From: a bacterium
GTDB lineage: Bacteria > Actinomycetota > Acidimicrobiia > Acidimicrobiales > Ilumatobacteraceae
DNA length: 46,475 nucleotides
Assembly: GCA_013205145.1 (NCBI GenBank)
Contig: JABMMV010000219.1
Location: 1 to 46,475 of the forward strand
Direction: 5' to 3'
Made by a program: the position numbers and the translations under genes. The notes under the pieces were generated by a model. It made no database searches. It saw only the letters and a program-made list of their open reading frames with translations, and was not told the origin of the DNA. Positions 37,162 to 45,904 of this stretch are shown here, in pieces. Positions within the stretch are counted from its first letter, which is position 1. Every line of letters starts with the position of its first letter.

Positions 37162-38223
37162 ATGAATTCTGCCCCCGTGATTTTATTAGTTCTTGTTGGC
37201 CTTGTTGTTCTCTTTGGCGTGGGCGTGGTGGTGTACAACCGCCGCAAAGCAGCACCTCAAGAATTACCAGAAGTACCTATTGAGGTCGTAGTCAATGAGC
37301 CCGAGCCCGAGCCAGCACCAGGTGTGGTGCGGCGTTTTGCTCGTGCAGCCGGGGTCTTTAATGGTTCGTTTGCTGTACTTCGCGGGAAAGACAAAATCAC
37401 TTCCGAAACTTGGGAAGAACTAGAAGAAACTCTGTTGCGTGCCGATGTTGGCTTGTCTACCACAACTGCGCTTCTGGAAAGTTTGAAGTCACGAGTAGGG
37501 CGTAAAGACATCAGCAGCCCACACGAATTACTCGACGCTTTGCAGGGTGAAATGGCTGGCCAACTCAGCAGTAATTCGCGGGAATTACATTTTGATTCAT
37601 CGGTGAAGATGCCAAATATTTGGCTCTTTGTTGGCGTTAACGGGGTAGGAAAAACAACCACAATTGGCAAGGTGGCTTTTGCTCAGAAAGCATTGGGCCG
37701 TTCCGTGCTTTTGGCAGCAGGCGATACCTTTCGTGCGGCTGCGGGTGAACAGTTGGAAACGTGGGCGCAGCGAGCCGAGGTTCCCATTGTTCGAGGCAGT
37801 GATGGCGCAGACCCCAGTGCGGTGATCTTCGATGCGGTGCAAAGTGCCGCAGCGAATAGCCGAGATCTTGTATTGGGCGATACTGCCGGTCGTTTGCAGA
37901 ATAAATCGAACCTGATGGAAGAGTTAAAAAAAGTTCGTCGTGTTGCTGAAAAAGAAGCAGGAACAGTGACAGAAGTACTTTTGGTCATTGACGCAACCAC
38001 CGGACAAAATGGTTTGTCGCAAGCAGAGCAGTTTGCTTTGGCAACCAACGTCACGGGCGTAGTCCTTACAAAGCTTGATGGTTCTGCCAAAGGTGGCATT
38101 GTTTTTGCCATTGAAACCCAGTTAGGGATCCCCGTGAAATTAGTGGGTCTTGGTGAAACCATTGGCGACCTTGTGCCGTTCAACCCCGAAGAATATGTGC
38201 GGGAACTTTTCGCAGAGGCGTAA
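37162..38223 (+). CDS. ftsY: Signal recognition particle receptor FtsY
   Basis: N-terminal TM helix, WEELEETLLRADVGLSTT, GVNGVGKTTTIGKVA, GDTFRAAAGEQLETWA, GDTAGRLQNKSNLMEEL, LTKLDGSAKGG. Confidence 0.96.
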   Translation: MNSAPVILLVLVGLVVLFGVGVVVYNRRKAAPQELPEVPIEVVVNEPEPEPAPGVVRRFARAAGVFNGSFAVLRGKDKITSETWEELEETLLRADVGLSTTTALLESLKSRVGRKDISSPHELLDALQGEMAGQLSSNSRELHFDSSVKMPNIWLFVGVNGVGKTTTIGKVAFAQKALGRSVLLAAGDTFRAAAGEQLETWAQRAEVPIVRGSDGADPSAVIFDAVQSAAANSRDLVLGDTAGRLQNKSNLMEELKKVRRVAEKEAGTVTEVLLVIDATTGQNGLSQAEQFALATNVTGVVLTKLDGSAKGGIVFAIETQLGIPVKLVGLGETIGDLVPFNPEEYVRELFAEA

Positions 38224-38235
38224 CGTCTGAGGAGT

Positions 38236-39543
38236 ATGAACACTTCAACATTTCGCTCTCTTGTCAGTTTGTGTGGCGTTGCCATTTTTGGCCTTGTTGC
38301 TTGTGGTGCTCAAGAGTCGCAACCGCAACCCATTTCGTTTTCACTTGACGTGTCAACACGTTCGGCTAGCGATGCGGTGGGTGCTCCTGAATCAAGCAAT
38401 AACGATTCAAAAATGATGGTGCCGAACTACTCGGTGGAATACGTAGTCGACGGTGAACTTGCTGATCTTGGAAAAGATGCTTCAAGTTGGCGGGCACGTA
38501 CCGACGTTGTTGCTAGCGATGGCGATGTGAAAAAAATTGCAACGGCACTTGGTGTGAAAAGTTCCGAGGTGCAGACCTCAGTAGGTGACCCGTACCTCAG
38601 TTGGTATTACTCAGGTGCCAGCACAGTCGGTATGAGTGATTCCGACGGAACAGTTGTAGCCCCGCCCATCCCTGAAAATGTGCCAACGAAAGATGAAACA
38701 AAAACCATTGTGCAGAAAATGCTGGTGAAAATGGGTGTCAAGGTAAATGATGCGAACCTTGAACTGAATGGCGATGAGTACGGCGTATGGGCAACTGCTT
38801 GGGAAACATTCGATGGCATGCGGTCGCCCATGGCGTGGAATATTGGCCTGGGTGCAAATGGCGCCGTGACCTATGCACAAGGCAACTTTTTAAAGTTCGC
38901 GCGAGGTGCAAAATACCCAGTTGTAAGCACCACAGAAGCCGTGACGCGTTTAGGAGACCCGCGCTATTCCGGTTGGTTTGGGTATGGCGCAGTGAGTACG
39001 AAGGCTGCTACTGCACAAGACACCGCAACTATTTCTACAGAGGAAGTTGTAGTGCAAACAATTCGCCTCACCAAGGTTTCTGCGTCGTTAACTCCAGTGA
39101 TTGCCAGCGACAAAACTTTATGGCTTCTTCCGTCGTACGAATATGCAACCGCCGATGGTTCCACAGTGAGCGCACTTGCTCTCAACGACAAATTCATCGA
39201 ACAAACTCCAACAAGCACAGTTCCCGATAACGGTGTCGACGTCACTACTCCTGGTGCAGGTAGTGGCAGCTCGGGCTCATCAACTGGAGGAACTCCGGCA
39301 GTTGATGGGGGTGTAGTGGAGCCCGCACCTACGCCGCAAACCGTTTTGCCTACCGAGAAAGACGCAAAAGCTTTGGTGGGTCTTGGGGAAGATGAAGCAG
39401 TGAAGATTATTGAAGGCAACGGCTGGACCAGCCGCATTGGTTCGCGCGATGGTGAACAGTTCATGCTGACCGAGGACTACTCAACATCGAGGCTCACATT
39501 GGGAATCGAAAAAGCCATTGTGATCACAGCAACTATTGGCTAA
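38236..39543 (+). CDS. Secreted lipoprotein of unknown function with I78-inhibitor-like C-terminus
   Basis: Lipobox FGLVACG, Ser/Gly/Pro-rich linker (TTPGAGSGSSGSSTGGTPAV), C-term LVGLGEDEAVKIIEGNGWTSRIGSRDGEQFMLTEDYSTSRLTLGIEKAIVITATIG. Confidence 0.75.
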   Translation: MNTSTFRSLVSLCGVAIFGLVACGAQESQPQPISFSLDVSTRSASDAVGAPESSNNDSKMMVPNYSVEYVVDGELADLGKDASSWRARTDVVASDGDVKKIATALGVKSSEVQTSVGDPYLSWYYSGASTVGMSDSDGTVVAPPIPENVPTKDETKTIVQKMLVKMGVKVNDANLELNGDEYGVWATAWETFDGMRSPMAWNIGLGANGAVTYAQGNFLKFARGAKYPVVSTTEAVTRLGDPRYSGWFGYGAVSTKAATAQDTATISTEEVVVQTIRLTKVSASLTPVIASDKTLWLLPSYEYATADGSTVSALALNDKFIEQTPTSTVPDNGVDVTTPGAGSGSSGSSTGGTPAVDGGVVEPAPTPQTVLPTEKDAKALVGLGEDEAVKIIEGNGWTSRIGSRDGEQFMLTEDYSTSRLTLGIEKAIVITATIG

Positions 39544-39583
39544 GGGGGCCAATAAGGCCACTTTTCGCTAGCCTCATATTCAC

Positions 39584-41065
39584 ATGTTCGACAATCTCAG
39601 TTCCCGTTTTGAATCCATTCTGAAAAAGGTGCGCGGCAAAGGCCGTCTGACCGAAGCAGATGTCGATGAAGTATTGGGTGAAATTCGTGCTGCACTGCTT
39701 GATGCTGACGTCAACGTTGGGGTAGTACGCACCGTTGTGGAACGCATTCGCGAAGCCGCAATTGGTGCAGAGCTTTCTCAGGCACTCGACCCAGGGCAAC
39801 AAATAGTGAAAATTGTGAGTCAAGAACTCACGGCAATGCTCGGCGGCGAGACCCTCAAAATTTCTTATGCAAGCAAACCGCCAACTGTTGTGCTCATGGC
39901 GGGTTTGCAAGGTTCGGGTAAAACCACCAGTGCGGCAAAGCTTGCCCGTTGGTTCAAGTCGCAGGGTCGCCATCCACTCCTGGTCGGCGCCGACCTTCAG
40001 CGGCCAGCTGCAGTTGAACAGCTACGTACCTTAGGTAAACAAATTGATGTTCCTGTCTTTTCCGAGCCGGGCGACCCTGTAACAACTGCAACACGTGGAC
40101 TCGCTGAAGCGCGACGCATTGGTAAAGACGTGCTCATTGTTGACACCGCCGGACGTTTGTCTATCGACGCCGACCTCATGGATGAAATTCGGCGCATCTC
40201 CGATGCCGTCAGCCCGAATTACACCTTCCTCGTCATCGATGCAATGACGGGTCAAGATGCGGTCAATACCGCCGAAGCATTCCACAACACATTGGCTATT
40301 GACGGTGTCATTTTGTCGAAGCTCGACGGCGATGCACGTGGTGGTGCTGCATTGTCAGTGAAAGAAGTAATTGGTCGCCCCATTGCATTTGCGGCCACCG
40401 GCGAAAAACTCGATGCCTTCGAGCAGTTTCACCCCGACCGTATGGCCGGGCGCATTTTGGGTATGGGCGACATGCTCACGCTCATCGAACAAGCCGAGTC
40501 GGTATTTGAAAAAGAGGAAGCAGAAAAAGCTGCTGCGAAGTTGTTCGAGGGCGATTTCACTCTCGACGATTTCCTCGATCAACTGCAACAAGTAAAAAAG
40601 ATGGGCTCTATGTCAAACATCATGGGCATGATTCCTGGCATGCCGAAGGCAGCCAAGGGCGCCGAAATTGATGATGACATGATCACCGTCACCGAGGCCA
40701 TCATCCGCTCGATGACGTTGGAAGAGCGTCGTCGTCCGGAAATTATCAATGGCTCTCGCCGCACCCGCATTGCCAAAGGCAGCGGAACCACTGTGCCCGA
40801 CATCAACAAATTGGTGAAGCAGTTCACCGAAATGCAAAAAATGATGAAGCGAATGGGCGGAATGGCAGCACTTTCGGGTGGGAAAGCGAACAAAAAGGGT
40901 AAACCCGGCAAAGTGAGCCCTCTGAAGATGGCCAAAGCTATGCGTGAAATGGGTCTGAGTGACCTCGCGGGGCCGGGCGGAGCCATGAAGGGCTTCCCAC
41001 CCCCGGGAAAGAATCCTTCAGGAATACCTTCTGAAGGGTTCCCCGATTTTCGGGACTTCCGATAA
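39584..41065 (+). CDS. ffh: Signal recognition particle protein Ffh
   Basis: MFDNLSSRFESILKKVRGKGRLTEADVDEVLGEIRAALLDADVN, GLQGSGKTTSAAKLA, VDTAGRLSIDADLMDE, Met-rich M domain. Confidence 0.97.
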   Translation: MFDNLSSRFESILKKVRGKGRLTEADVDEVLGEIRAALLDADVNVGVVRTVVERIREAAIGAELSQALDPGQQIVKIVSQELTAMLGGETLKISYASKPPTVVLMAGLQGSGKTTSAAKLARWFKSQGRHPLLVGADLQRPAAVEQLRTLGKQIDVPVFSEPGDPVTTATRGLAEARRIGKDVLIVDTAGRLSIDADLMDEIRRISDAVSPNYTFLVIDAMTGQDAVNTAEAFHNTLAIDGVILSKLDGDARGGAALSVKEVIGRPIAFAATGEKLDAFEQFHPDRMAGRILGMGDMLTLIEQAESVFEKEEAEKAAAKLFEGDFTLDDFLDQLQQVKKMGSMSNIMGMIPGMPKAAKGAEIDDDMITVTEAIIRSMTLEERRRPEIINGSRRTRIAKGSGTTVPDINKLVKQFTEMQKMMKRMGGMAALSGGKANKKGKPGKVSPLKMAKAMREMGLSDLAGPGGAMKGFPPPGKNPSGIPSEGFPDFRDFR

Positions 41066-41122
41066 CCTTTCCGAGTCCCGTCGTTGGGCTTTACCAGCGA
41101 CAACCGTTCCAGGAGTTCTTAC

Positions 41123-41395
41123 ATGTCAGTCAAATTGCGCCTCACCCGTGTTGGAAAGATCAAGCAACCTCATTACCGCATCGTCGTCGCCGACGAGCGT
41201 CGTTCACGCGACGGTCGCTTCATCGAAATTCTTGGTCAGTACAACCCACGTACCGAGCCTTCACATTTGAGTGTCGACAACGACAAAGCAGTGTCATGGT
41301 TGCAACAAGGTGCGCAGCCAACAGAGCGCGTACGTAAGTTGCTTGAAATATCTGGTGCATGGGCGCAGTTCACTGCATCAAAGAGCGCGAAGTAA
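41123..41395 (+). CDS. rpsP: 30S ribosomal protein S16
   Basis: MSVKLRLTRVGKIKQPHYRIVVADERRSRDGRFIEILGQYNP. Confidence 0.96.
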   Translation: MSVKLRLTRVGKIKQPHYRIVVADERRSRDGRFIEILGQYNPRTEPSHLSVDNDKAVSWLQQGAQPTERVRKLLEISGAWAQFTASKSAK

Positions 41396-41400
41396 ATAGC

Positions 41401-41676
41401 GTGTCGTCTTCCGACAACGCCAACCTTCTTCCAGCGCCAACCGCAATTGCTGTACTGGAACACGTCGTACGTTCAATCGTCGACAACCCCGACGCAGTGC
41501 AAGTCGATGCCCGCGAAGATGCCGACAAGGTTTTTCTTGAAGTCCGTGTTGGTGAAGGCGACCTTGGTCGCGTCATTGGTCGCCGTGGTCGCACAGCACA
41601 AAGTATTCGCACAGTAGTGCGTGCGGCAGCAAGCCGTGATGGCGTCTCAATCGACGTCGACTTTGTAGATGAATGA
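41401..41676 (+). CDS. khpA: KH-domain RNA-binding protein KhpA
   Basis: GTG start. LEVRVGEGDLGRVIGRRGRTAQSIRTVVRAAA is a KH GxxG motif; located between rpsP and rimM. Confidence 0.92.
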   Translation: MSSSDNANLLPAPTAIAVLEHVVRSIVDNPDAVQVDAREDADKVFLEVRVGEGDLGRVIGRRGRTAQSIRTVVRAAASRDGVSIDVDFVDE

Positions 41677-42172
41677 GAACACTCCACAAGATCTCCTAGA
41701 AATAGGTCGGGTAGGCCGTTCACATGGCGTGAAGGGCGAAATGTATATTTCGCTCACTTCCGATCGCCCCGAACGTCAGCAGTCGGGCACCACAATTTGG
41801 ATCTCTGACATTGCATACGTGGTGCAAGCAATTCGACCCAGTAACGACCGCTGGCTCGTATTCATTGAAGGAATTCACAGCCCCGAAGCGGCTGCGGCTC
41901 TCACCAACCAGCTTATTTTCGCCGAGCCAATTGACGATGACGATGCGCTGTGGGTGCATGAGCTGGTGGGGTCACGCGTCGTTGGCATTGATGGCACCAA
42001 CTACGGAACGTGTACTGCAGTGCTCGATAACCCAGCGCACCCCATCATTGAAACCGATCTCGATGTCCTCATCCCGCTGCCCTTTGTGGTGGAATATCGT
42101 GATGGGGAAGTACGTGTGAATCCGCCATTGGGTCTCTTGGAACTGGGTAATGACGAGGAAGCGGCGCAGTAA
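41669..42172 (+). CDS. rimM: Ribosome maturation factor RimM
   Basis: LLEIGRVGRSHGVKGEMYISLTSDRPER, ELVGSRVVGIDGTNYGTCTAVLDNP, LIPLPFVVEYRDGEVRVNPPLGLLEL. Confidence 0.93.
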   Translation: MNENTPQDLLEIGRVGRSHGVKGEMYISLTSDRPERQQSGTTIWISDIAYVVQAIRPSNDRWLVFIEGIHSPEAAAALTNQLIFAEPIDDDDALWVHELVGSRVVGIDGTNYGTCTAVLDNPAHPIIETDLDVLIPLPFVVEYRDGEVRVNPPLGLLELGNDEEAAQ

Positions 42173-42960
42173 TGCGTATCGACGTCTTTAGTATTTTCCC
42201 CGAGATGGTCGACGCATTTTGCTCCGACTCTTTACTTGGCCGTGCGCGTCAAGCACAGTTAATAGACCTCCGCACACACGACTTGCGTGCCTATACCTCC
42301 GATGTGCATCGCACGGTTGACGACCCGGTATTCGGTGGCGGAGCGGGCATGCTCATGAAGCCCGAACCCATTTTTGCTGCAGTGGAAGAAGTGCAACCAC
42401 CACGGCCACTTCTTCTCATGGGTCCGGGTGGGCAACAGTTCTCACAAGAAATGGCTCAACACTTGGCAAGCGATATTGCCAATAGCGGAGGCTTCAGCAT
42501 TTTGTGCGGTCGATATGAAGGTGTCGACCATCGCGTGCGTGAGCACCTGGTTGACCACGAAGTCTCGGTGGGCGATGTGGTGTTGGCCGGCGGGGAAGTA
42601 GCAGCCTGTCTGATTATTGAAGCAGTCACCCGGCTCTTGCCAGGGGTGATGGGTAACGCTGAATCACCTATTACCGAGAGTTTTGGCGCCGAAGGTCTAC
42701 TCGAAGAGCCACAGTTCACCCGCCCGGCCGATTTTCGGGGCTGGGTCGTGCCCGAGGTATTGCGCGAGGGAAATCACGCCAAAATTGCTCGCTGGCGACT
42801 CGCCCAGGCTCTCCATCGCACTCTTTTGGCTCGTCCCGACCTTATTGTGGCTCGGGGAGGAATCAGTACAAAAGAGGCTTCCTTGTTGGAAGAGTTCCCT
42901 TCTCTTGCCTATCCTACAATGTTCATCCAGAGCGGGTCAGACCCAGCTCCCAACCAGTAA
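42172..42960 (+). CDS. trmD: tRNA (guanine37-N1)-methyltransferase TrmD
   Basis: [73 protein letters not shown]. Confidence 0.96.
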   Translation: MRIDVFSIFPEMVDAFCSDSLLGRARQAQLIDLRTHDLRAYTSDVHRTVDDPVFGGGAGMLMKPEPIFAAVEEVQPPRPLLLMGPGGQQFSQEMAQHLASDIANSGGFSILCGRYEGVDHRVREHLVDHEVSVGDVVLAGGEVAACLIIEAVTRLLPGVMGNAESPITESFGAEGLLEEPQFTRPADFRGWVVPEVLREGNHAKIARWRLAQALHRTLLARPDLIVARGGISTKEASLLEEFPSLAYPTMFIQSGSDPAPNQ

Positions 42961-42971
42961 CGGACCGCGCC

Positions 42972-43319
42972 ATGAAGAGCACCGATCTTGTAGACAACCA
43001 GTACTTGCGCACCGACATTCCGCAATTGAAGTCGGGTGACGAAGTGAAGGTACACGTACGCGTGGTGGAAAGCGGCAAAGAGCGCATTCAGATCTTTCAC
43101 GGCAACATCGTGGCTATTCAAGGTTCAGGCATCGCCGAGACCTACACCGTTCGCAAACTTAGCTACGGCGTAGGAGTAGAGCGCACCTTCCCAGTGCACA
43201 GCCCAACGGTTGCCAAGTTGGAAATGCTCAGCCATGGTGATGTTCGTCGCGCAAAGTTGTACTACCTACGCGACCGCACAGGACGTGCAGCAAAAATTCG
43301 CGAAAAGCGCGACAGGTAA
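42972..43319 (+). CDS. rplS: 50S ribosomal protein L19
   Basis: [57 protein letters not shown]...[22 protein letters not shown]. Confidence 0.96.
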   Translation: MKSTDLVDNQYLRTDIPQLKSGDEVKVHVRVVESGKERIQIFHGNIVAIQGSGIAETYTVRKLSYGVGVERTFPVHSPTVAKLEMLSHGDVRRAKLYYLRDRTGRAAKIREKRDR

Positions 43320-43409
43320 TTTTTGTTCTGTCGTGTTGCGTACCCGTTCGCACACACTGGTGGTAACTCCTTGCCTATCCCAGCTCCCGCCCAACATCTG
43401 TAGGCCACT

Positions 43410-43703
43410 ATGAACACTGACGACCTTGAAAATTTTGAAGCCGAACGCGAACTGCAATTGGCTCAGGAATATCAAGATGTCGTGGGGATGTTTCGTTTTG
43501 CGGTCGAAACCGAGCGCCGATTTTATTTAGCGAACCACGTTACCTCTACGGTCACCGTCGATGGAACGCGTCCGCTTATTGAAGTGGAGCTCACCGACGC
43601 ATGGGTTTGGGATATGTACCGCAAGAGCCGTTTCGTGTCGACGGTCAAGATCCTGTCTTTCAAAGACGTGAACATCGAGGAGTTGCCCACCGTCGAGGCG
43701 TAG
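43410..43703 (+). CDS. DUF2469 family protein
   Basis: MNTDDLENFEAERELQLAQEYQDVVGMFRFAVETERRFYLANHV...AWVWDMYRKSRFVSTVKILSFKDVNIEEL. Confidence 0.92.
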   Translation: MNTDDLENFEAERELQLAQEYQDVVGMFRFAVETERRFYLANHVTSTVTVDGTRPLIEVELTDAWVWDMYRKSRFVSTVKILSFKDVNIEELPTVEA

Positions 43704-44050
43704 GCAATGCCGCTGCGTCTCGTGCGCGAGGAGAGTGGGGCGAGCGCATCGCGTGTCGCTGGTATGAACAACACGGATACGTGGTTGTGGCACGCAATGT
43801 GCGGGTAGGAAAAGGCGAAATCGATTTCATCGCTACTCGTCATGACATTGTGGTGATCGGCGAAGTCAAAGCACGGGCATCAGAAAAATTTGGTAGTCCA
43901 GCTGAAGCAATGACTCAACACAAGCAGCGCACTGTGCGTCATGCTGGGGTCGAGTGGGCTCGAGCAAACAACATTGCCTATTGGCAATTGCGCTTCGACC
44001 TTGTATGCATTGTTGGAACTCGTGTTGAAGTTCTACCTAATGCCTTTTGA
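43601..44050 (+). CDS. yraN: YraN/UPF0102 family protein (start uncertain)
   Basis: Body from about 43715: RGEWGERIACRWYEQHGYVVVARNVRVGKGEIDFIATRHDIVVIGEVKAR. No in-frame ATG/GTG/TTG after 43607, so the start falls inside the DUF2469 gene. Confidence 0.8.
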   Translation: MGLGYVPQEPFRVDGQDPVFQRREHRGVAHRRGVGNAAASRARGEWGERIACRWYEQHGYVVVARNVRVGKGEIDFIATRHDIVVIGEVKARASEKFGSPAEAMTQHKQRTVRHAGVEWARANNIAYWQLRFDLVCIVGTRVEVLPNAF

Positions 44051-44237
44051 AGGAGCGGCGGTCCCAGCAGCTGTAGTGCCAGTGCCTGCGCAGATCGGGC
44101 TCTTGAGTGGGGACGGCAACATAGTGCCCAGTACGTGCGGGAATATCGCGGTTGCACCCAGGGCAAATGTAGGCCTTGAGCGCCTGGTAGGGCTGTATGC
44201 GCCGCACCTCAATTGGCCCGAAGGCGCCGTCCCACAT
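44037..44237 (-). CDS. Small Cys/His-rich putative zinc-binding protein
   Basis: MWDGAFGPIEVRRIQPYQALKAYICPGCNRDIPARTGHYVAVPTQEPDLRRHWHYSCWDRRSFKRH. Resembles small conserved actinobacterial CPGC...RRHWHxxCW proteins. Confidence 0.65.
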   Translation of the reverse strand: MWDGAFGPIEVRRIQPYQALKAYICPGCNRDIPARTGHYVAVPTQEPDLRRHWHYSCWDRRSFKRH

Positions 44238-44248
44238 AGCAAGTGCCG

Positions 44249-44359
44249 CTAGCCGAACGCGGCCCACGCCACGAGCGCAAACGCGCCAACAACGGCACAA
44301 AGCACAAAAATAATGTCGGTCTTTCGCCGTACTTGTTTGCGTGTTGAGTCAAATCCCAC
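44249..44359 (-). CDS. Putative small single-TM protein (36 aa), below the ORF-track size cutoff
   Basis: GTG GGA TTT GAC TCA ...: VGFDSTRKQVRRKTDIIFVLCAVVGAFALVAWAAFG*. Basic N-terminus then one hydrophobic helix; directly upstream of the Cys/His-rich gene on the same strand. An in-frame GTG at 44365 is an alternative start. Confidence 0.45.
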   Translation of the reverse strand: MGFDSTRKQVRRKTDIIFVLCAVVGAFALVAWAAFG

Positions 44360-44383
44360 CTCCACATTATGTATCGTGAACAG

Positions 44384-45175
44384 ATGTCATCCAACACATT
44401 TGAAACTATTGAAGTCACACGCTCCGCTGGCGTCGTTAGCATCACCCTCAATCGCCCAGAGCGAAAGAACGCTATTAACCAAGTGATGTGGAATGAACTC
44501 CTCGCAAACTTCCACGAAATTGGTCAGAGCGCTGCAGATCGTGTTGTTGTGCTCACCGGAGCAAGTGGCGATTTCTGCTCAGGAGCCGACCTCTCAGGGG
44601 GCGGAGCAGGAAGCCCCGACAAGCATCAGCTTGCCAGCATGCGCCATGTTGGCGATGTTGCTTTGGCTCTTGCTCGTTTACCGCAGCCCACTATTGCCAA
44701 AGTGCGTGGTGTTGCCGTTGGCGCGGGGTGCAATATGGCTCTTGGTTGCGACCTGGTGGTGGCATCTGAAAATGCTCGTTTCTCTCAAATTTTTGCCAAG
44801 CGCGGCCTCAGCCTCGACTTTGGTGGCTCATGGTTGTTGCCACGTCGTATTGGGCTTCATAAAGCCAAAGAGTTGGCATTTTTTGCCGACATTATTAACG
44901 CTGCAGAAGCCGAAAGTATTGGGCTCGTGAATCGTGTTGTGCCCGATGTGGAGATCGATGCATTTGTCGACAACTGGGCACAACGACTCGCCCAAGGCCC
45001 GCCAATTGCTTTGGCAATGACCAAGCGCCTGTTGAACAACTCCATGAATGTCACTTTGGAAGAGGCTCTCGACGACGAAGGCTTGTCGCAAACAGTGAAC
45101 TTTTCAACAAAAGACACCGGAGAAGCAATGAAGGCCTTTACAGAAAAGCGTGACCCGCAATTTAAGGGCAACTAA
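44384..45175 (+). CDS. Enoyl-CoA hydratase/isomerase family protein
   Basis: VVSITLNRPERKNAINQVMWNELL, LTGASGDFCSGADLSGGGAG, AKVRGVAVGAGCNMALGCDLVVASENARFSQIF. Confidence 0.94.
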   Translation: MSSNTFETIEVTRSAGVVSITLNRPERKNAINQVMWNELLANFHEIGQSAADRVVVLTGASGDFCSGADLSGGGAGSPDKHQLASMRHVGDVALALARLPQPTIAKVRGVAVGAGCNMALGCDLVVASENARFSQIFAKRGLSLDFGGSWLLPRRIGLHKAKELAFFADIINAAEAESIGLVNRVVPDVEIDAFVDNWAQRLAQGPPIALAMTKRLLNNSMNVTLEEALDDEGLSQTVNFSTKDTGEAMKAFTEKRDPQFKGN

Positions 45176-45180
45176 ATACT

Positions 45181-45903
45181 GTGAAGTGTGCTCAAGGTGT
45201 GTTGCTCTGCGTAGTGAGCGCCTGTGGCTTTTCATTCTTTAGTCCGTATGTAGTTGTTGCATCGCCAGTAGATGCAACAACAACAACTCTTGCAGTTGTT
45301 GAAGGGGTCATTGACGAACAAGGTGGGGTACCTCTGCCAGCAACGTCAGTAACGCCAAGCACCCTTGCTTCTGCGGTCACAACAATTCCTGCTGGGTGTG
45401 TGCCCCCCGATGCTTCGCAAGCAGTGTTTGTTGGCGCGTTAATTGCCAAAGATTCCACCACGGCAACTTTTACCGATATTCGGTTACGTTCTGGTGTGCT
45501 CGAAGGCTACGTGCTGAACGTCAGTGGAATAGACACCGTGGTCATGTACTACGGCCGCGATGTGAAGTTTCTCGAAGTGGGCACGGAGTATCTGGTGGGT
45601 GCAGGTCTCGATGTAGGAACGGGGCGTATATTTTCTCGGGTAACAGAAGCAACTGAACTTTTTGGTGGTAATCAAGTTGCCGATATCGATAAAACCGGAG
45701 CAACGTGTCCGCTTTTTGCCGACCCCGCACGAACATTGCACGTCAATGGCTCTTCTATTGAGTCGGGAATTCTTTCTACGTTGTCGGGAAGTGGTGGCCG
45801 CTTGGCGCTATCCGTTGTGGTGCCGGCTGGGCTTGTGCTTCTTGGCCTGGTCACACTTGTTCTCGTGCGACGACTCATCGACGCTGCTCGCGCCGAGCAG
45901 TAA
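45181..45903 (+). CDS. Membrane-anchored exported protein of unknown function
   Basis: GTG start, N-terminal signal sequence, C-terminal TM (LALSVVVPAGLVLLGLVTLVLVRRLI). No recognised domain. Confidence 0.7.
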   Translation: MKCAQGVLLCVVSACGFSFFSPYVVVASPVDATTTTLAVVEGVIDEQGGVPLPATSVTPSTLASAVTTIPAGCVPPDASQAVFVGALIAKDSTTATFTDIRLRSGVLEGYVLNVSGIDTVVMYYGRDVKFLEVGTEYLVGAGLDVGTGRIFSRVTEATELFGGNQVADIDKTGATCPLFADPARTLHVNGSSIESGILSTLSGSGGRLALSVVVPAGLVLLGLVTLVLVRRLIDAARAEQ

Positions 45904-45904
45904 C

